33,554 bases of DNA from Myxococcales bacterium (GTDB lineage Bacteria; Myxococcota_A; Polyangia; Polyangiales; Houyiibacteriaceae), in the NCBI GenBank assembly GCA_029862185.1, contig JAOTXX010000045.1:1-33554 (forward strand), read 5' to 3'. Under the pieces are notes generated by a model that ran no database searches, was not told where the DNA came from, and saw only the letters and a program-made list of their open reading frames with translations. Positions 10,278-17,560 of this stretch are shown piece by piece. A program made the translations under genes and the position numbers. Within the stretch, counting starts at the first letter, position 1. Each line of letters starts with the position of its first letter.

Positions 10278-10355
10278 TTCTCATTTTCCTACGCGCCGAG
10301 ACAGCTGGTCAACAGATTGACGTTTCGGATTCGACAGGGCAATTAGAAAGGAATG

Positions 10356-11180
10356 ATGTCCGACAGCGCCGGTGCAAAACCAAGCGATCGAGGCGAGAAA
10401 CTCTGCGTTCTCGTTCCCTGCCTGAACGAGCAAGGGCTCGTGCGGCGCACCGTGAAAGAGGTGCTCCAACACGCCGACCGGATCTCGATCCAAGTCGAGG
10501 TCGTCATGATCGACGACGGCTCCAGGGATGACACGCGCGAGGTCATGCGCGAGCTCTGCGATGAAGACAGTCGCTGCAGGCTCATCGCGCACGACGTCAA
10601 TCGCGGCCTTGGCCGCTGTGTGACCGAGGCGTACGAGACCATCGAGGATGACACCTGGGTTACGGTGTTTCCGGGCGACAGCGAGTTCGTGTTCGCGGAG
10701 TCGATCGACAATCTGTTGGAGGCGCGCCACGGTCATGACGTCGTTCTGGGGTATTTGTACAATCCTGTCGTTCGAAAATTGTCGCGCCGAATCGCATCCA
10801 CGGGTTTTCTCAAATTGACCAAGACGCTCTACGGGTTTCGTTGGCGATCGCTCAACGGGATGAAGCTCTACCGAGCGAGCGCGTTCAAGGGCATCCACGT
10901 CGAATCCGGTGGGCATGCCTACGTCGCCGAGCTCCTCGCCAAGGCGCAGCTGCGTCGACCCGATCTTCGCATTGCCGAAGCACCCTACATTTCGCGAGGA
11001 CGAGCGATTGGGGATTCCCACGCCATCAAGCCGATGGCCGTCATTCGTGCGGTCCACGAAACCTACAAGGGCGCCCAGGATGTGGGCAAGTACAGAGAAA
11101 AGATGGTGCGTCGGTACCACGAAGAGCAGGAACGCGGCGAGCAGCCCGAAAGCTTCTTCCCACCTCCGACCAGGGACTGA
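10356..11180 (+). CDS. family 2 glycosyltransferase (DPM1-like)
   Basis: A 274-residue GT-A fold enzyme. The N-terminus has VLVPCLNEQGLV and then the nucleotide-binding DDGSRDDT segment; PGDSEF supplies the DxD-like metal site. It resembles dolichyl/polyprenyl-phosphate mannose synthases, but there are no membrane helices at the C-terminus, which ends in a charged tail. It would make a polyprenyl-phosphate sugar or elongate a lipid-linked glycan at the cytoplasmic face. Two adjacent ATG codons (10353, 10356) follow AGAAAGGA (10345-10352); the second has the better spacing. It is the only plus-strand gene between two minus-strand GT-C genes. Pairing a DPM-type GT2 with GT-C enzymes is a common donor-plus-transferase arrangement. 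Confidence 0.87.
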   Translation: MSDSAGAKPSDRGEKLCVLVPCLNEQGLVRRTVKEVLQHADRISIQVEVVMIDDGSRDDTREVMRELCDEDSRCRLIAHDVNRGLGRCVTEAYETIEDDTWVTVFPGDSEFVFAESIDNLLEARHGHDVVLGYLYNPVVRKLSRRIASTGFLKLTKTLYGFRWRSLNGMKLYRASAFKGIHVESGGHAYVAELLAKAQLRRPDLRIAEAPYISRGRAIGDSHAIKPMAVIRAVHETYKGAQDVGKYREKMVRRYHEEQERGEQPESFFPPPTRD

Positions 11181-11201
11181 GCGCCGAGACGCACGCGGCA
11201 C

Positions 11202-12725
11202 TCACTGGATGCAGCGAGGGTATCGGGGGCCCCAATGCTCGACGATGTATGCGGAAAGCGGCTCATACTCCGTTGCCTTCTTCGTGAAGAGTCGAACGAG
11301 ACGGCACGGATCTTCCGGCTCTAGGACAGCCGGGAGCTCGACGAAGCGCGTCAGCGGTGAGAACGAGCTCGTGGACTCGATCTCTTCCCATTGCACCGGC
11401 TCGGGAAATCGGTCCACCAAATAGACGGCGACGAACCGATGGTAGGCGCCGCGATCGAGGTCATCGGCGTGAAAGAACGTGTTGGACGCGTTGTGATGAT
11501 GGAGGGTGGCTCTCGGCTCTACACGAACGGCGTACAACCAGAGCGAATCCTCTTCGGTCCATGCGCGCCGCGCGGAGAGGCTGCCAAAAAGAGAGGCCGC
11601 TCCGAGCGAGGCGACGACCAGGGCCCGGACGGCGGGCCGTTTCAGCGAAGCGAAGATGCCGATGCCCGCGATCATGGCGATGCCAAGAGTCGCAGGGTAG
11701 AGCAGTCGCTCGGCGAGGTCGGTAATCAACGGAACAAACCAGTGCGATTGCAGGAGGGCCGGCGCGTAGAGCAGCGACAGGGCCGCCACCCAGTCGACGC
11801 GCCGTTGCTTGACCGCCCAGGCGCCGCCAATCATGCCCGCGATGAGCAACAAACCTCCAGCGGCCGCGTAGGGACCGAGCACCCCGACCTGCAGCTCCAC
11901 GGCCGCGTATCCGTGATTCGGCGCGAGCGGCCAAGGCCAGACGGTCATCAACAAGGAGCGCCCGATGTTGTGAAGCCCTAGAAGCAGGCGAAGCTCGCCA
12001 TCGGCCTGGTGCGCCAGGTTGCTGGTGATCATCGCGACACCGGGGGCCCTCGGGAGGCTGAGCTGAAGGCCGATCACCAAGGCCGTCACTAGCAGCGCCG
12101 GAAGCGCGGCAAGCCAGCGGGGCCGATTTTGGTCTCCTCCGATCAAGAACAAGATCGCGGCGAGTGGCGCCAGGATGATCGCCGACTCCTTGACGAGAGC
12201 GGCCAGAACGAGCAGCAGCGCACAACTGCATCCGGCGCGTAGGCTTGCTGGCCCTATGGCGACCGTACAGGCGGCGAGCGCCAACGAAAACGACAGCAGG
12301 TCGGCCTGGGCGACGATCGCGCTCACGGCCTCGGTGTTGAGGGGATGCAATGCAAACAGGGTTCCGACGGCGGCTGACAACGCGTACGAAGGACGGAGCC
12401 GATGGACGAATCGCATGCTAATCCCGACAGCCAAGACGTGTAGCGTTGCGCTCAGGATGTGAAACGGCAGAGGATTCGAAGGCCACAGCTTCCAGATCAG
12501 TGCCCAAAGGATCGGCATCAGAGGTCGCCACGAAGTGAACCCGTGACTCGCAGGGCGTCCCCAGAAATCCCGAGTGAAGGCTTCCCAGACCGGAGCGGTG
12601 CCATTCACCAATGGATTCTCGAGCAAGGCAGATGGATCGTCGTAGACGAAGCCTGCATCGATGACGGCGAGCCCGACGACGGCTGCCAGCAGGAGAGGAA
12701 CGACGCGGGACACGGACGCCGTCAC
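11202..12725 (-). CDS. GT-C membrane protein resembling the N-terminal part of TMTC proteins
   Basis: A 507-residue polytopic protein. Right after the first helix it has FVYDDPSALLENP (Asp29-Asp30) and then DFWG and SWRPL segments. This succession is characteristic of the TMTC/PMT-like O-mannosyltransferases, where the Asp pair is needed for catalysis. Further conserved landmarks are FALHPLNTEAV and a Lys-Glu pair in ALVKESAI. About ten helices follow, then a soluble tail. Eukaryotic TMTCs and many bacterial homologues end in TPR repeats; none are visible here. The start is GTG 12725, just 2 bases after the stop of the FemAB-like gene, with GAGAGACG upstream. A longer in-frame ATG (12800) would overlap that gene by 73 bases and adds a non-membrane Arg-rich leader. 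It is the last gene of a four-gene minus-strand operon. Confidence 0.8.
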   Translation of the reverse strand: MTASVSRVVPLLLAAVVGLAVIDAGFVYDDPSALLENPLVNGTAPVWEAFTRDFWGRPASHGFTSWRPLMPILWALIWKLWPSNPLPFHILSATLHVLAVGISMRFVHRLRPSYALSAAVGTLFALHPLNTEAVSAIVAQADLLSFSLALAACTVAIGPASLRAGCSCALLLVLAALVKESAIILAPLAAILFLIGGDQNRPRWLAALPALLVTALVIGLQLSLPRAPGVAMITSNLAHQADGELRLLLGLHNIGRSLLMTVWPWPLAPNHGYAAVELQVGVLGPYAAAGGLLLIAGMIGGAWAVKQRRVDWVAALSLLYAPALLQSHWFVPLITDLAERLLYPATLGIAMIAGIGIFASLKRPAVRALVVASLGAASLFGSLSARRAWTEEDSLWLYAVRVEPRATLHHHNASNTFFHADDLDRGAYHRFVAVYLVDRFPEPVQWEEIESTSSFSPLTRFVELPAVLEPEDPCRLVRLFTKKATEYEPLSAYIVEHWGPRYPRCIQ

Positions 12726-12727
12726 TT

Positions 12728-13744
12728 CTAACGTCTCTCGACGAGCTTCGCGCGAAACGCGGGGAAATAGGTCGAGTCGGAAACGCCCAGAGTCTCGCAA
12801 AGCGCCGCATAGCGGGGTTCGTCGATGATTCGCTGCACGACGCTGTACGGCACGGTGCCCGTCGCGATCTGTGACTTGAAGTCCCGTAGTGACTCGCTGC
12901 CGCCGCCCAGGTGGAGCGTTCGGAGGCCCCGGGACTGCGCGTGACGAATGGCCGTGTCGAAGATCGCGTTGTTCGTACCTGCGGGGCGGTCGTCAGCCGA
13001 CGCACCCAGGAAATAAAAGAGGTCCCCGCCGGAACGCAGAAAGAGCGCTGCGCCAGAAACTCCGATTTCGCTGGTCGATCGCACCAGGCACATCTCGTCG
13101 AGCGACATCAAAGCCGCCAGCGTTGGCTCGCTGAATCGATAGTCCGTGCTCGCCGCGACTCGCGCCATCGTGTGGGCGTATAGCTCGGTGAAATCGGACA
13201 CATCGAGCGGCGAGATGTCGGAGATCCAGTGAGTCTCGTGATTACGCCTATGAAATGCGCGAACCGCTCGGCGATGTCTTCGATGTTGAGTCGAGAACAT
13301 CTCGTCGTACGGAGCGGTCAAGTCGACGATGTAGTTCTCCGCGTGGATCTTTGCGTCAGGCGGTTGCCCACCTTCGCGCAGTGGATGAATTCGTGCGAAC
13401 TCGGAAATGACGCTACGCGTTCGAAGCCAATCGATCAGCACATCTTGGAATGCGCGATGAAGCGCGTGGAGATCCGCCCCGTCGCCCCAAGGGCCACCGA
13501 AATCGTAGGGAGTGCGCGCTTCGACGAGACCCGACCCTCCGGGCAGGGAGTCGAGCGGAACCAGAACGAGCGGATAGAGGATTCGCCCCATTGGCGATTC
13601 GTACCGGATCCCAACGAAGCTGCCGTTCTCTTCGCGGGCCCAGATCCTGGCATAGGCAGCGGAGTAGTAGACGTCGTCGATGCCCGCGCCCGCGAGCCAA
13701 GCGGACCAGTTTTCATCGTCTCGAGTGGTTTCGAAGGAAGACAT
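12728..13744 (-). CDS. FemAB/GNAT-like acyltransferase (Acetyltransf_6 type)
   Basis: A 338-residue soluble protein with two GNAT-like halves. The N-terminal part has VYYSAAYARIW, the central basic region STQHRRHRRAVRAF resembles the K/R-rich segment before the second GNAT domain of FemAB-like proteins, and the C-terminal part contains SGAALFL, FYFLGAS, NNAIFDTAI and LHLGGGSESLRDFK, which are typical of the second domain. Members transfer amino acids from aminoacyl-tRNA or acyl groups to cell-wall or exopolysaccharide amines; which donor is used here is not visible. It begins directly after the stop of the upstream sulfotransferase (TAG then ATG with no gap) and ends 2 bases before the TMTC-like gene. 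This strongly implies one operon and decoration of a shared product. Confidence 0.75.
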   Translation of the reverse strand: MSSFETTRDDENWSAWLAGAGIDDVYYSAAYARIWAREENGSFVGIRYESPMGRILYPLVLVPLDSLPGGSGLVEARTPYDFGGPWGDGADLHALHRAFQDVLIDWLRTRSVISEFARIHPLREGGQPPDAKIHAENYIVDLTAPYDEMFSTQHRRHRRAVRAFHRRNHETHWISDISPLDVSDFTELYAHTMARVAASTDYRFSEPTLAALMSLDEMCLVRSTSEIGVSGAALFLRSGGDLFYFLGASADDRPAGTNNAIFDTAIRHAQSRGLRTLHLGGGSESLRDFKSQIATGTVPYSVVQRIIDEPRYAALCETLGVSDSTYFPAFRAKLVERR

Positions 13745-14728
13745 CTATCGCTCAATCGCTGTCTGGATCTGGGTCCAAGTTTCGTCGTCAACGGTCTTAT
13801 GGTTGCGAGGCTCTAGCGTGACGGCATTGAGCCGCGCCCTGTCGGCGACCTCAGCTCCGATGAACCGGGCAACGCGTTGCAGGGTGCCAGGCGGCTCCTC
13901 CATCAGCTCCTCGTACTCGAGCGTAAGGCGATCCTCCGAGGGAAGAGCACCAAACGCGGTCTCGATCGCGCGACCGATATCGTGAATCTGATGGGCGACC
14001 TGCTCCACAGGCGATTTGTCACGCCAGGCGTTTACATCCCTTGGCCGGACCGACCACCAAACCCTTTGATCGCCGTATTCGTTTTCGCGGACGCGCAGAA
14101 TCGACTGCACGGTGTAGCGGTCGTCACGCCGAATCCAGATGAACTTCGCGGCTGGCAGCAACCGCTTGAGCCAAGCGACTTGATAGGAGACGAAGTTGAT
14201 GTTCTTGAGCACCAGCGGGCGCTCGAAGTAGCCCGCCAAACCCTCCAGGGCTCGCTTGACCGGTTGCCAATCGATGCCGGAAAGCTCTTCGTCGCTGAGG
14301 TCGTCGTGGAGGCGAAAGTCCCCGTAGTAGTGCCAAAACCAGGAGAACTCATGGGGCGAGCGGTCTCCGCCCGTCCGGCCGTACTCCGAGGAGAGAGCAA
14401 GCTGGTGGCCACCTCCACTGCGACCGTGAAGCATCGCTCCGAGGACCGGCGCAGCGAAGTAACGAGCCATTCGATTGTTGACGAACCCCACGTCGAGGTG
14501 CTCTGCGACGAGCTGGTAGAGCACCGTAGTCCCGGAGCGAGGGGCGCCGACGATGAACACGACGGGCACGTCGGCTCTGCCGTGCTTCGATCGAAGTAGT
14601 GCATCGACCGGTTCGAGGGCGCGGTTCTGCGCGTAGAGCGTGAGGTCATGAAGCAAGCGGCGTCGATTGTGGGCGCGCCGCAGCTCGTTGTCCCGGTATA
14701 CCGCTTCGAAGAAACGACGGGCCTTCAC
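13745..14728 (-). CDS. sulfotransferase family protein
   Basis: A 327-residue PAPS-dependent sulfotransferase. The phosphosulfate loop is canonical: VGAPRSGTT (residues 60-68). The 3'-phosphate strand KFIWIRRDDRYTVQS has Arg and Ser in the expected positions. The C-terminal region has a Leu-Glu-Tyr-Glu-Glu-Leu segment, as in many bacterial members. The start is GTG 14728, whose last two bases form the first bases of the TGA stop of the HAD gene (GTGA overlap), with GAGGAA 6 bases upstream. A longer frame open to 14908 is shadow sequence inside the HAD gene and has no domain content. It is more canonical than the sulfotransferase at 7310. The acceptor is unknown, but operon partners suggest a lipid-linked or surface glycan. 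Confidence 0.85.
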   Translation of the reverse strand: MKARRFFEAVYRDNELRRAHNRRRLLHDLTLYAQNRALEPVDALLRSKHGRADVPVVFIVGAPRSGTTVLYQLVAEHLDVGFVNNRMARYFAAPVLGAMLHGRSGGGHQLALSSEYGRTGGDRSPHEFSWFWHYYGDFRLHDDLSDEELSGIDWQPVKRALEGLAGYFERPLVLKNINFVSYQVAWLKRLLPAAKFIWIRRDDRYTVQSILRVRENEYGDQRVWWSVRPRDVNAWRDKSPVEQVAHQIHDIGRAIETAFGALPSEDRLTLEYEELMEEPPGTLQRVARFIGAEVADRARLNAVTLEPRNHKTVDDETWTQIQTAIER

Positions 14729-15387
14729 GAGAAGTTCCTCGCCCCTGCGGGGAGACAGAGCGCAAGCACCTGGGAGCTGTCCAGGGTGGGCACGATCTCG
14801 AAGCTCCCGTCGGCCCAAGCAGGGCGTGTCGCAGCGAGCACCACTACGTGCATGCCCGCACGGCTTGCGGCCAACCAGCCATCCAGCGAATCCTCGAAGG
14901 CGATGCATGCCGTTGGGTGGACGCCCAATCGCTCCGCCGCCAGTAGGTAACCTTCCGGGGATGGCTTCGGCGCCGACACGTCGTTGCCAGTGACCACGAC
15001 GTCCATCACCTCCAGGACTTCGGCGGCCGCCAGCCAGATCTCCGGAGCGACGCTGTTCGTGACGACGCCCATCGCGACTCCGTGGTCGGCAAGGGCGCGC
15101 ACCATACGAGTTGCGCCGGGCATGCTCACATTTCGAGCAGTGCGAAGCAATTGCGCGACGGCGTTTGGTTTGGCATCGAAGAGCGCTTGCCTAATTGCCG
15201 AGCTCACTTCCGGTACGGCAATCTCGATCACCTCCGATCGGGACTTGCCTTCCCGAACCGCGTCCCGGGCCGCCATGGAAAACTCAATTCCAGCGTCACG
15301 GAATACCTGCTCGAAGGCTCGCACATGTAGGGACGCCGAGTCCACCAGCACACCGTCCATGTCGAAGAGCACGGCGGATGTCGTCAT
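14725..15387 (-). CDS. HAD-superfamily hydrolase, beta-phosphoglucomutase/phosphatase-like
   Basis: A 220-residue subfamily IA HAD protein. Motif I is LFDMDGVLVD (Asp9 nucleophile, Asp11), motif II lies in VVTNS, motif III is the Lys of SAPKPSPEGY, and motif IV is FEDSLDG. A helical cap lies between motif I and II (about residues 18-85). This layout is shared by beta-phosphoglucomutase and sugar-phosphate phosphatases. It would isomerise or dephosphorylate a sugar phosphate, possibly in making the sugar used by its neighbours. It is not the GmhB type, which has a different motif set. It is the first gene of the minus-strand operon and diverges from the epimerase gene across only 50 bases, so the two operons may be coordinately regulated. 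Confidence 0.88.
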   Translation of the reverse strand: MTTSAVLFDMDGVLVDSASLHVRAFEQVFRDAGIEFSMAARDAVREGKSRSEVIEIAVPEVSSAIRQALFDAKPNAVAQLLRTARNVSMPGATRMVRALADHGVAMGVVTNSVAPEIWLAAAEVLEVMDVVVTGNDVSAPKPSPEGYLLAAERLGVHPTACIAFEDSLDGWLAASRAGMHVVVLAATRPAWADGSFEIVPTLDSSQVLALCLPAGARNFS

Positions 15388-15437
15388 TTTTCATTCATCC
15401 GGGGATTAGGATATCGTATCGACGACAAGAGGCGGAA

Positions 15438-16463
15438 ATGACGAACCAGAAATTACTCGTGACTGGGGGCGCCGGGTACATCGGCGCGGTCCTAGTCCCA
15501 GAGCTCCTGGAAGAAGGACATCATGTCACCGTCTTTGACGCCTTTCTATATGGAACGGACCCTAGCTCGGATCCCATCGTCCACCCGCGCTGCGCAAAAA
15601 TCCTTGGCGACATCCGAGATTTTGCCGCCGTCGACAAGGCGCTCGAGGAGGGCGGATTCGATGCCGTAATTCATCTCGCTGCCATCTCGAACGACCCTAG
15701 CTCCGAGCTGGATCACCAAGTGACCGAGTCGGTGAACCTTCGTGCGGTCGATCATCTGATCCGTGCATCGAAGCGATACGGCGTGAGACGCTTCCTCTAC
15801 GCCTCTTCCGCCAGCGTATACGGGATCAAAGAAGACGAGAATGTGACCGAGGAGCTCACCCTCGACCCGATCACCATCTACGCCAAGTGCAAGGCGGAGG
15901 GAGAAAAGATCCTCCAGAGCCTGGTCGACGACTCGTTCGTCGGCGTCTCGGTCCGGTCCGCCACGGTCTGTGGTTACTCGCCTCGACTTCGGCTAGACCT
16001 CACCATCAATCTGTTGACCGACCAGGCCCTGACCGACGGGCGGATTCGGGTCTTTGGTGGCTCTCAAATGCGCCCCAACGTTCACATCCTGGATCTGACG
16101 GCCTTTTACCGCATGCTCCTCACGGCGCCTGCCGAGAAGATCACGGGTCGGGCGTTCAACGTGAGTCGGGAGAACGCGTCCGTCATGGCCTTGGCAGAGA
16201 TGATCCGAGACGAGCTCGACCCGTCGCTACCGATCGACACCGTGCCGACCGATGATCCGCGTTCTTACCACCTCTCCGCCGATCGGGCGCGCAGGGAGCT
16301 TGGCTTCGAGCCGCAGCACGATTTGGTCACTGCTGTCCGAGAGCTGCGCGAGGCCTATGGCTCGGGCCGGGTTTCAGACAGCTGCTCCGACGTATATCGA
16401 AACGTCGCATGGATGAAGGCCCGCCCGGAGCTTTGGCGGTCGGCCGCGAAGCTCGTTTCATGA
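15438..16463 (+). CDS. NAD-dependent sugar nucleotide epimerase/dehydratase
   Basis: A 341-residue extended SDR. The nucleotide site is GGAGYIG (G10, G13, G16) and the catalytic pair is Y148-x3-K152 (YAKCK), with the SSASVYG segment supplying the Ser. Related proteins act as NDP-hexose or NDP-heptose 4-epimerases, 4,6-dehydratases or reductases. The NPN/HVRD-like loop is replaced here by NVHILDLTAFY, which fits sugar-nucleotide SDRs. The start ATG 15438 follows AAGAGGCGGA, and the Rossmann strand begins at residue 5. The open frame extends upstream to 15195 through the opposite-strand HAD gene; that is shadow sequence. The stop overlaps the next gene as ATGA. With the aminotransferase it could build an amino sugar. 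Confidence 0.88.
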   Translation: MTNQKLLVTGGAGYIGAVLVPELLEEGHHVTVFDAFLYGTDPSSDPIVHPRCAKILGDIRDFAAVDKALEEGGFDAVIHLAAISNDPSSELDHQVTESVNLRAVDHLIRASKRYGVRRFLYASSASVYGIKEDENVTEELTLDPITIYAKCKAEGEKILQSLVDDSFVGVSVRSATVCGYSPRLRLDLTINLLTDQALTDGRIRVFGGSQMRPNVHILDLTAFYRMLLTAPAEKITGRAFNVSRENASVMALAEMIRDELDPSLPIDTVPTDDPRSYHLSADRARRELGFEPQHDLVTAVRELREAYGSGRVSDSCSDVYRNVAWMKARPELWRSAAKLVS

Positions 16464-17560
16464 CTTCGGTTCCATACGTCGACCTGGTCAAACAAAACCA
16501 GACCCTACGGCCTCGCATTCTCGAAGCAGTCGATCGCGTGTTGGGGCATGGCCAGTTCATCAACGGGCCCGAGGTGGGCGAGCTCGAGGAGAAGCTGGCT
16601 CGACGCCTCGGCGTAAAGGAAGTGGTCGGCGTCGGGTCTGGCACTTCCGCGCTCACCTTGGTCATGCGGGCTCTCGACATCGGCCCCGGGGACGAAGTCA
16701 TCACCGTCTCTCATTCGTACGTGGCCACCGCGGCTTCGGTTTGCTTGGTTGGGGCGACGCCGGTCTTCGTCGACATCGACCCGGCGACGGGGCTGATGGA
16801 CCCAGCGCTGCTCGCCGCAGCGATTTCGCCGCGAACCAAGGCTCTGATCCCCGTTCACCTGGGCGGCGTTCCCTGTCTCATGGGTCCGATACAGGAGCTC
16901 TGCCGGGCACACGGGCTACAGCTCATCGAAGACTGCGCACAGGCGGTCGGTGCGACCCTGCACGGGCGCAGCGTAGGGGCGTTCGGGACGGGCTGCTTCT
17001 CGCTGCATCCGTTGAAGACCTTGCCTGCATGTGGCGATGCGGGATTCATCACGACGAACGACCAAGATCTGGCCGCGCTCCTCCGGCGCCTCAGGTCGCT
17101 CGGCCACCGCGACCGCGACCACGTCGATGTGCCGAGTGAGAACGCGCGGCTCGACACGCTTCAAGCGGCGATTCTCTTGGTGAAGCTCCCGCATCTCGAA
17201 GAATGGATCGCGCGCCGCCGCGATCATGCCTCGGCGTATGAAACGGCACTAGGTCCGTTCTTCGAGCTGACGCGAATCAGCGAAGGAGCTGAGCCTGCCT
17301 ACAGCGCATTCGTCATTCGTCACGACAAGCGCGACGCCTTGATCGCGCATCTCGCGTCGAAAGGCTTCGAGGCAAAAGTTCACTACCCCATCGCGATCCA
17401 TCAGCAGCGTGCGTTCGAGCGAACGAGCACCACGGCGCTGCCACACACCGAGGCGCTGGTCAGGCGTATCATCAGTCTTCCGGTGACGCCCGAGTTGGAG
17501 CCTTCCGACCGGGACGCGCTCATCGCAACCTTGATCAACTGGAGCCGCAGTCATGCGTAG
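16460..17560 (+). CDS. DegT/DnrJ/EryC1/StrS-type PLP sugar aminotransferase
   Basis: A 366-residue fold-type I aminotransferase that would add an amino group to a keto-sugar nucleotide. The PLP lysine is K186 in the SLHPLKTLPACGDAGF segment. Other PLP contacts are GSGTSAL (60-65), HSYVATA, and the EDCAQAVGA segment (E157, D158, Q161). The C-terminal region has ENARLDTLQAAIL and HYPIAIHQQ, as in the family. The start is ATG 16460, which overlaps the epimerase stop (ATGA), giving coupled translation. A longer frame beginning at 16409 lies inside the epimerase gene. The product is a 3- or 4-amino sugar nucleotide in known members; which one cannot be told. The 3' end overlaps the next gene by 8 bases. 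Confidence 0.9.
   Translation: MTSVPYVDLVKQNQTLRPRILEAVDRVLGHGQFINGPEVGELEEKLARRLGVKEVVGVGSGTSALTLVMRALDIGPGDEVITVSHSYVATAASVCLVGATPVFVDIDPATGLMDPALLAAAISPRTKALIPVHLGGVPCLMGPIQELCRAHGLQLIEDCAQAVGATLHGRSVGAFGTGCFSLHPLKTLPACGDAGFITTNDQDLAALLRRLRSLGHRDRDHVDVPSENARLDTLQAAILLVKLPHLEEWIARRRDHASAYETALGPFFELTRISEGAEPAYSAFVIRHDKRDALIAHLASKGFEAKVHYPIAIHQQRAFERTSTTALPHTEALVRRIISLPVTPELEPSDRDALIATLINWSRSHA

Noticed and set aside
10317-10345. TTGACG as a -35 for the GT2 gene
   Set aside because: No -10 matches at 16-18 bases spacing, and the start site would fall on the ribosome site and start codon.
15388-15437. GATA-TCG-TATC symmetric element between the divergent HAD and epimerase genes as an operator
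   Set aside because: Only 4-base arms; expected by chance at this length, and no promoter hexamers fit around it on either strand.
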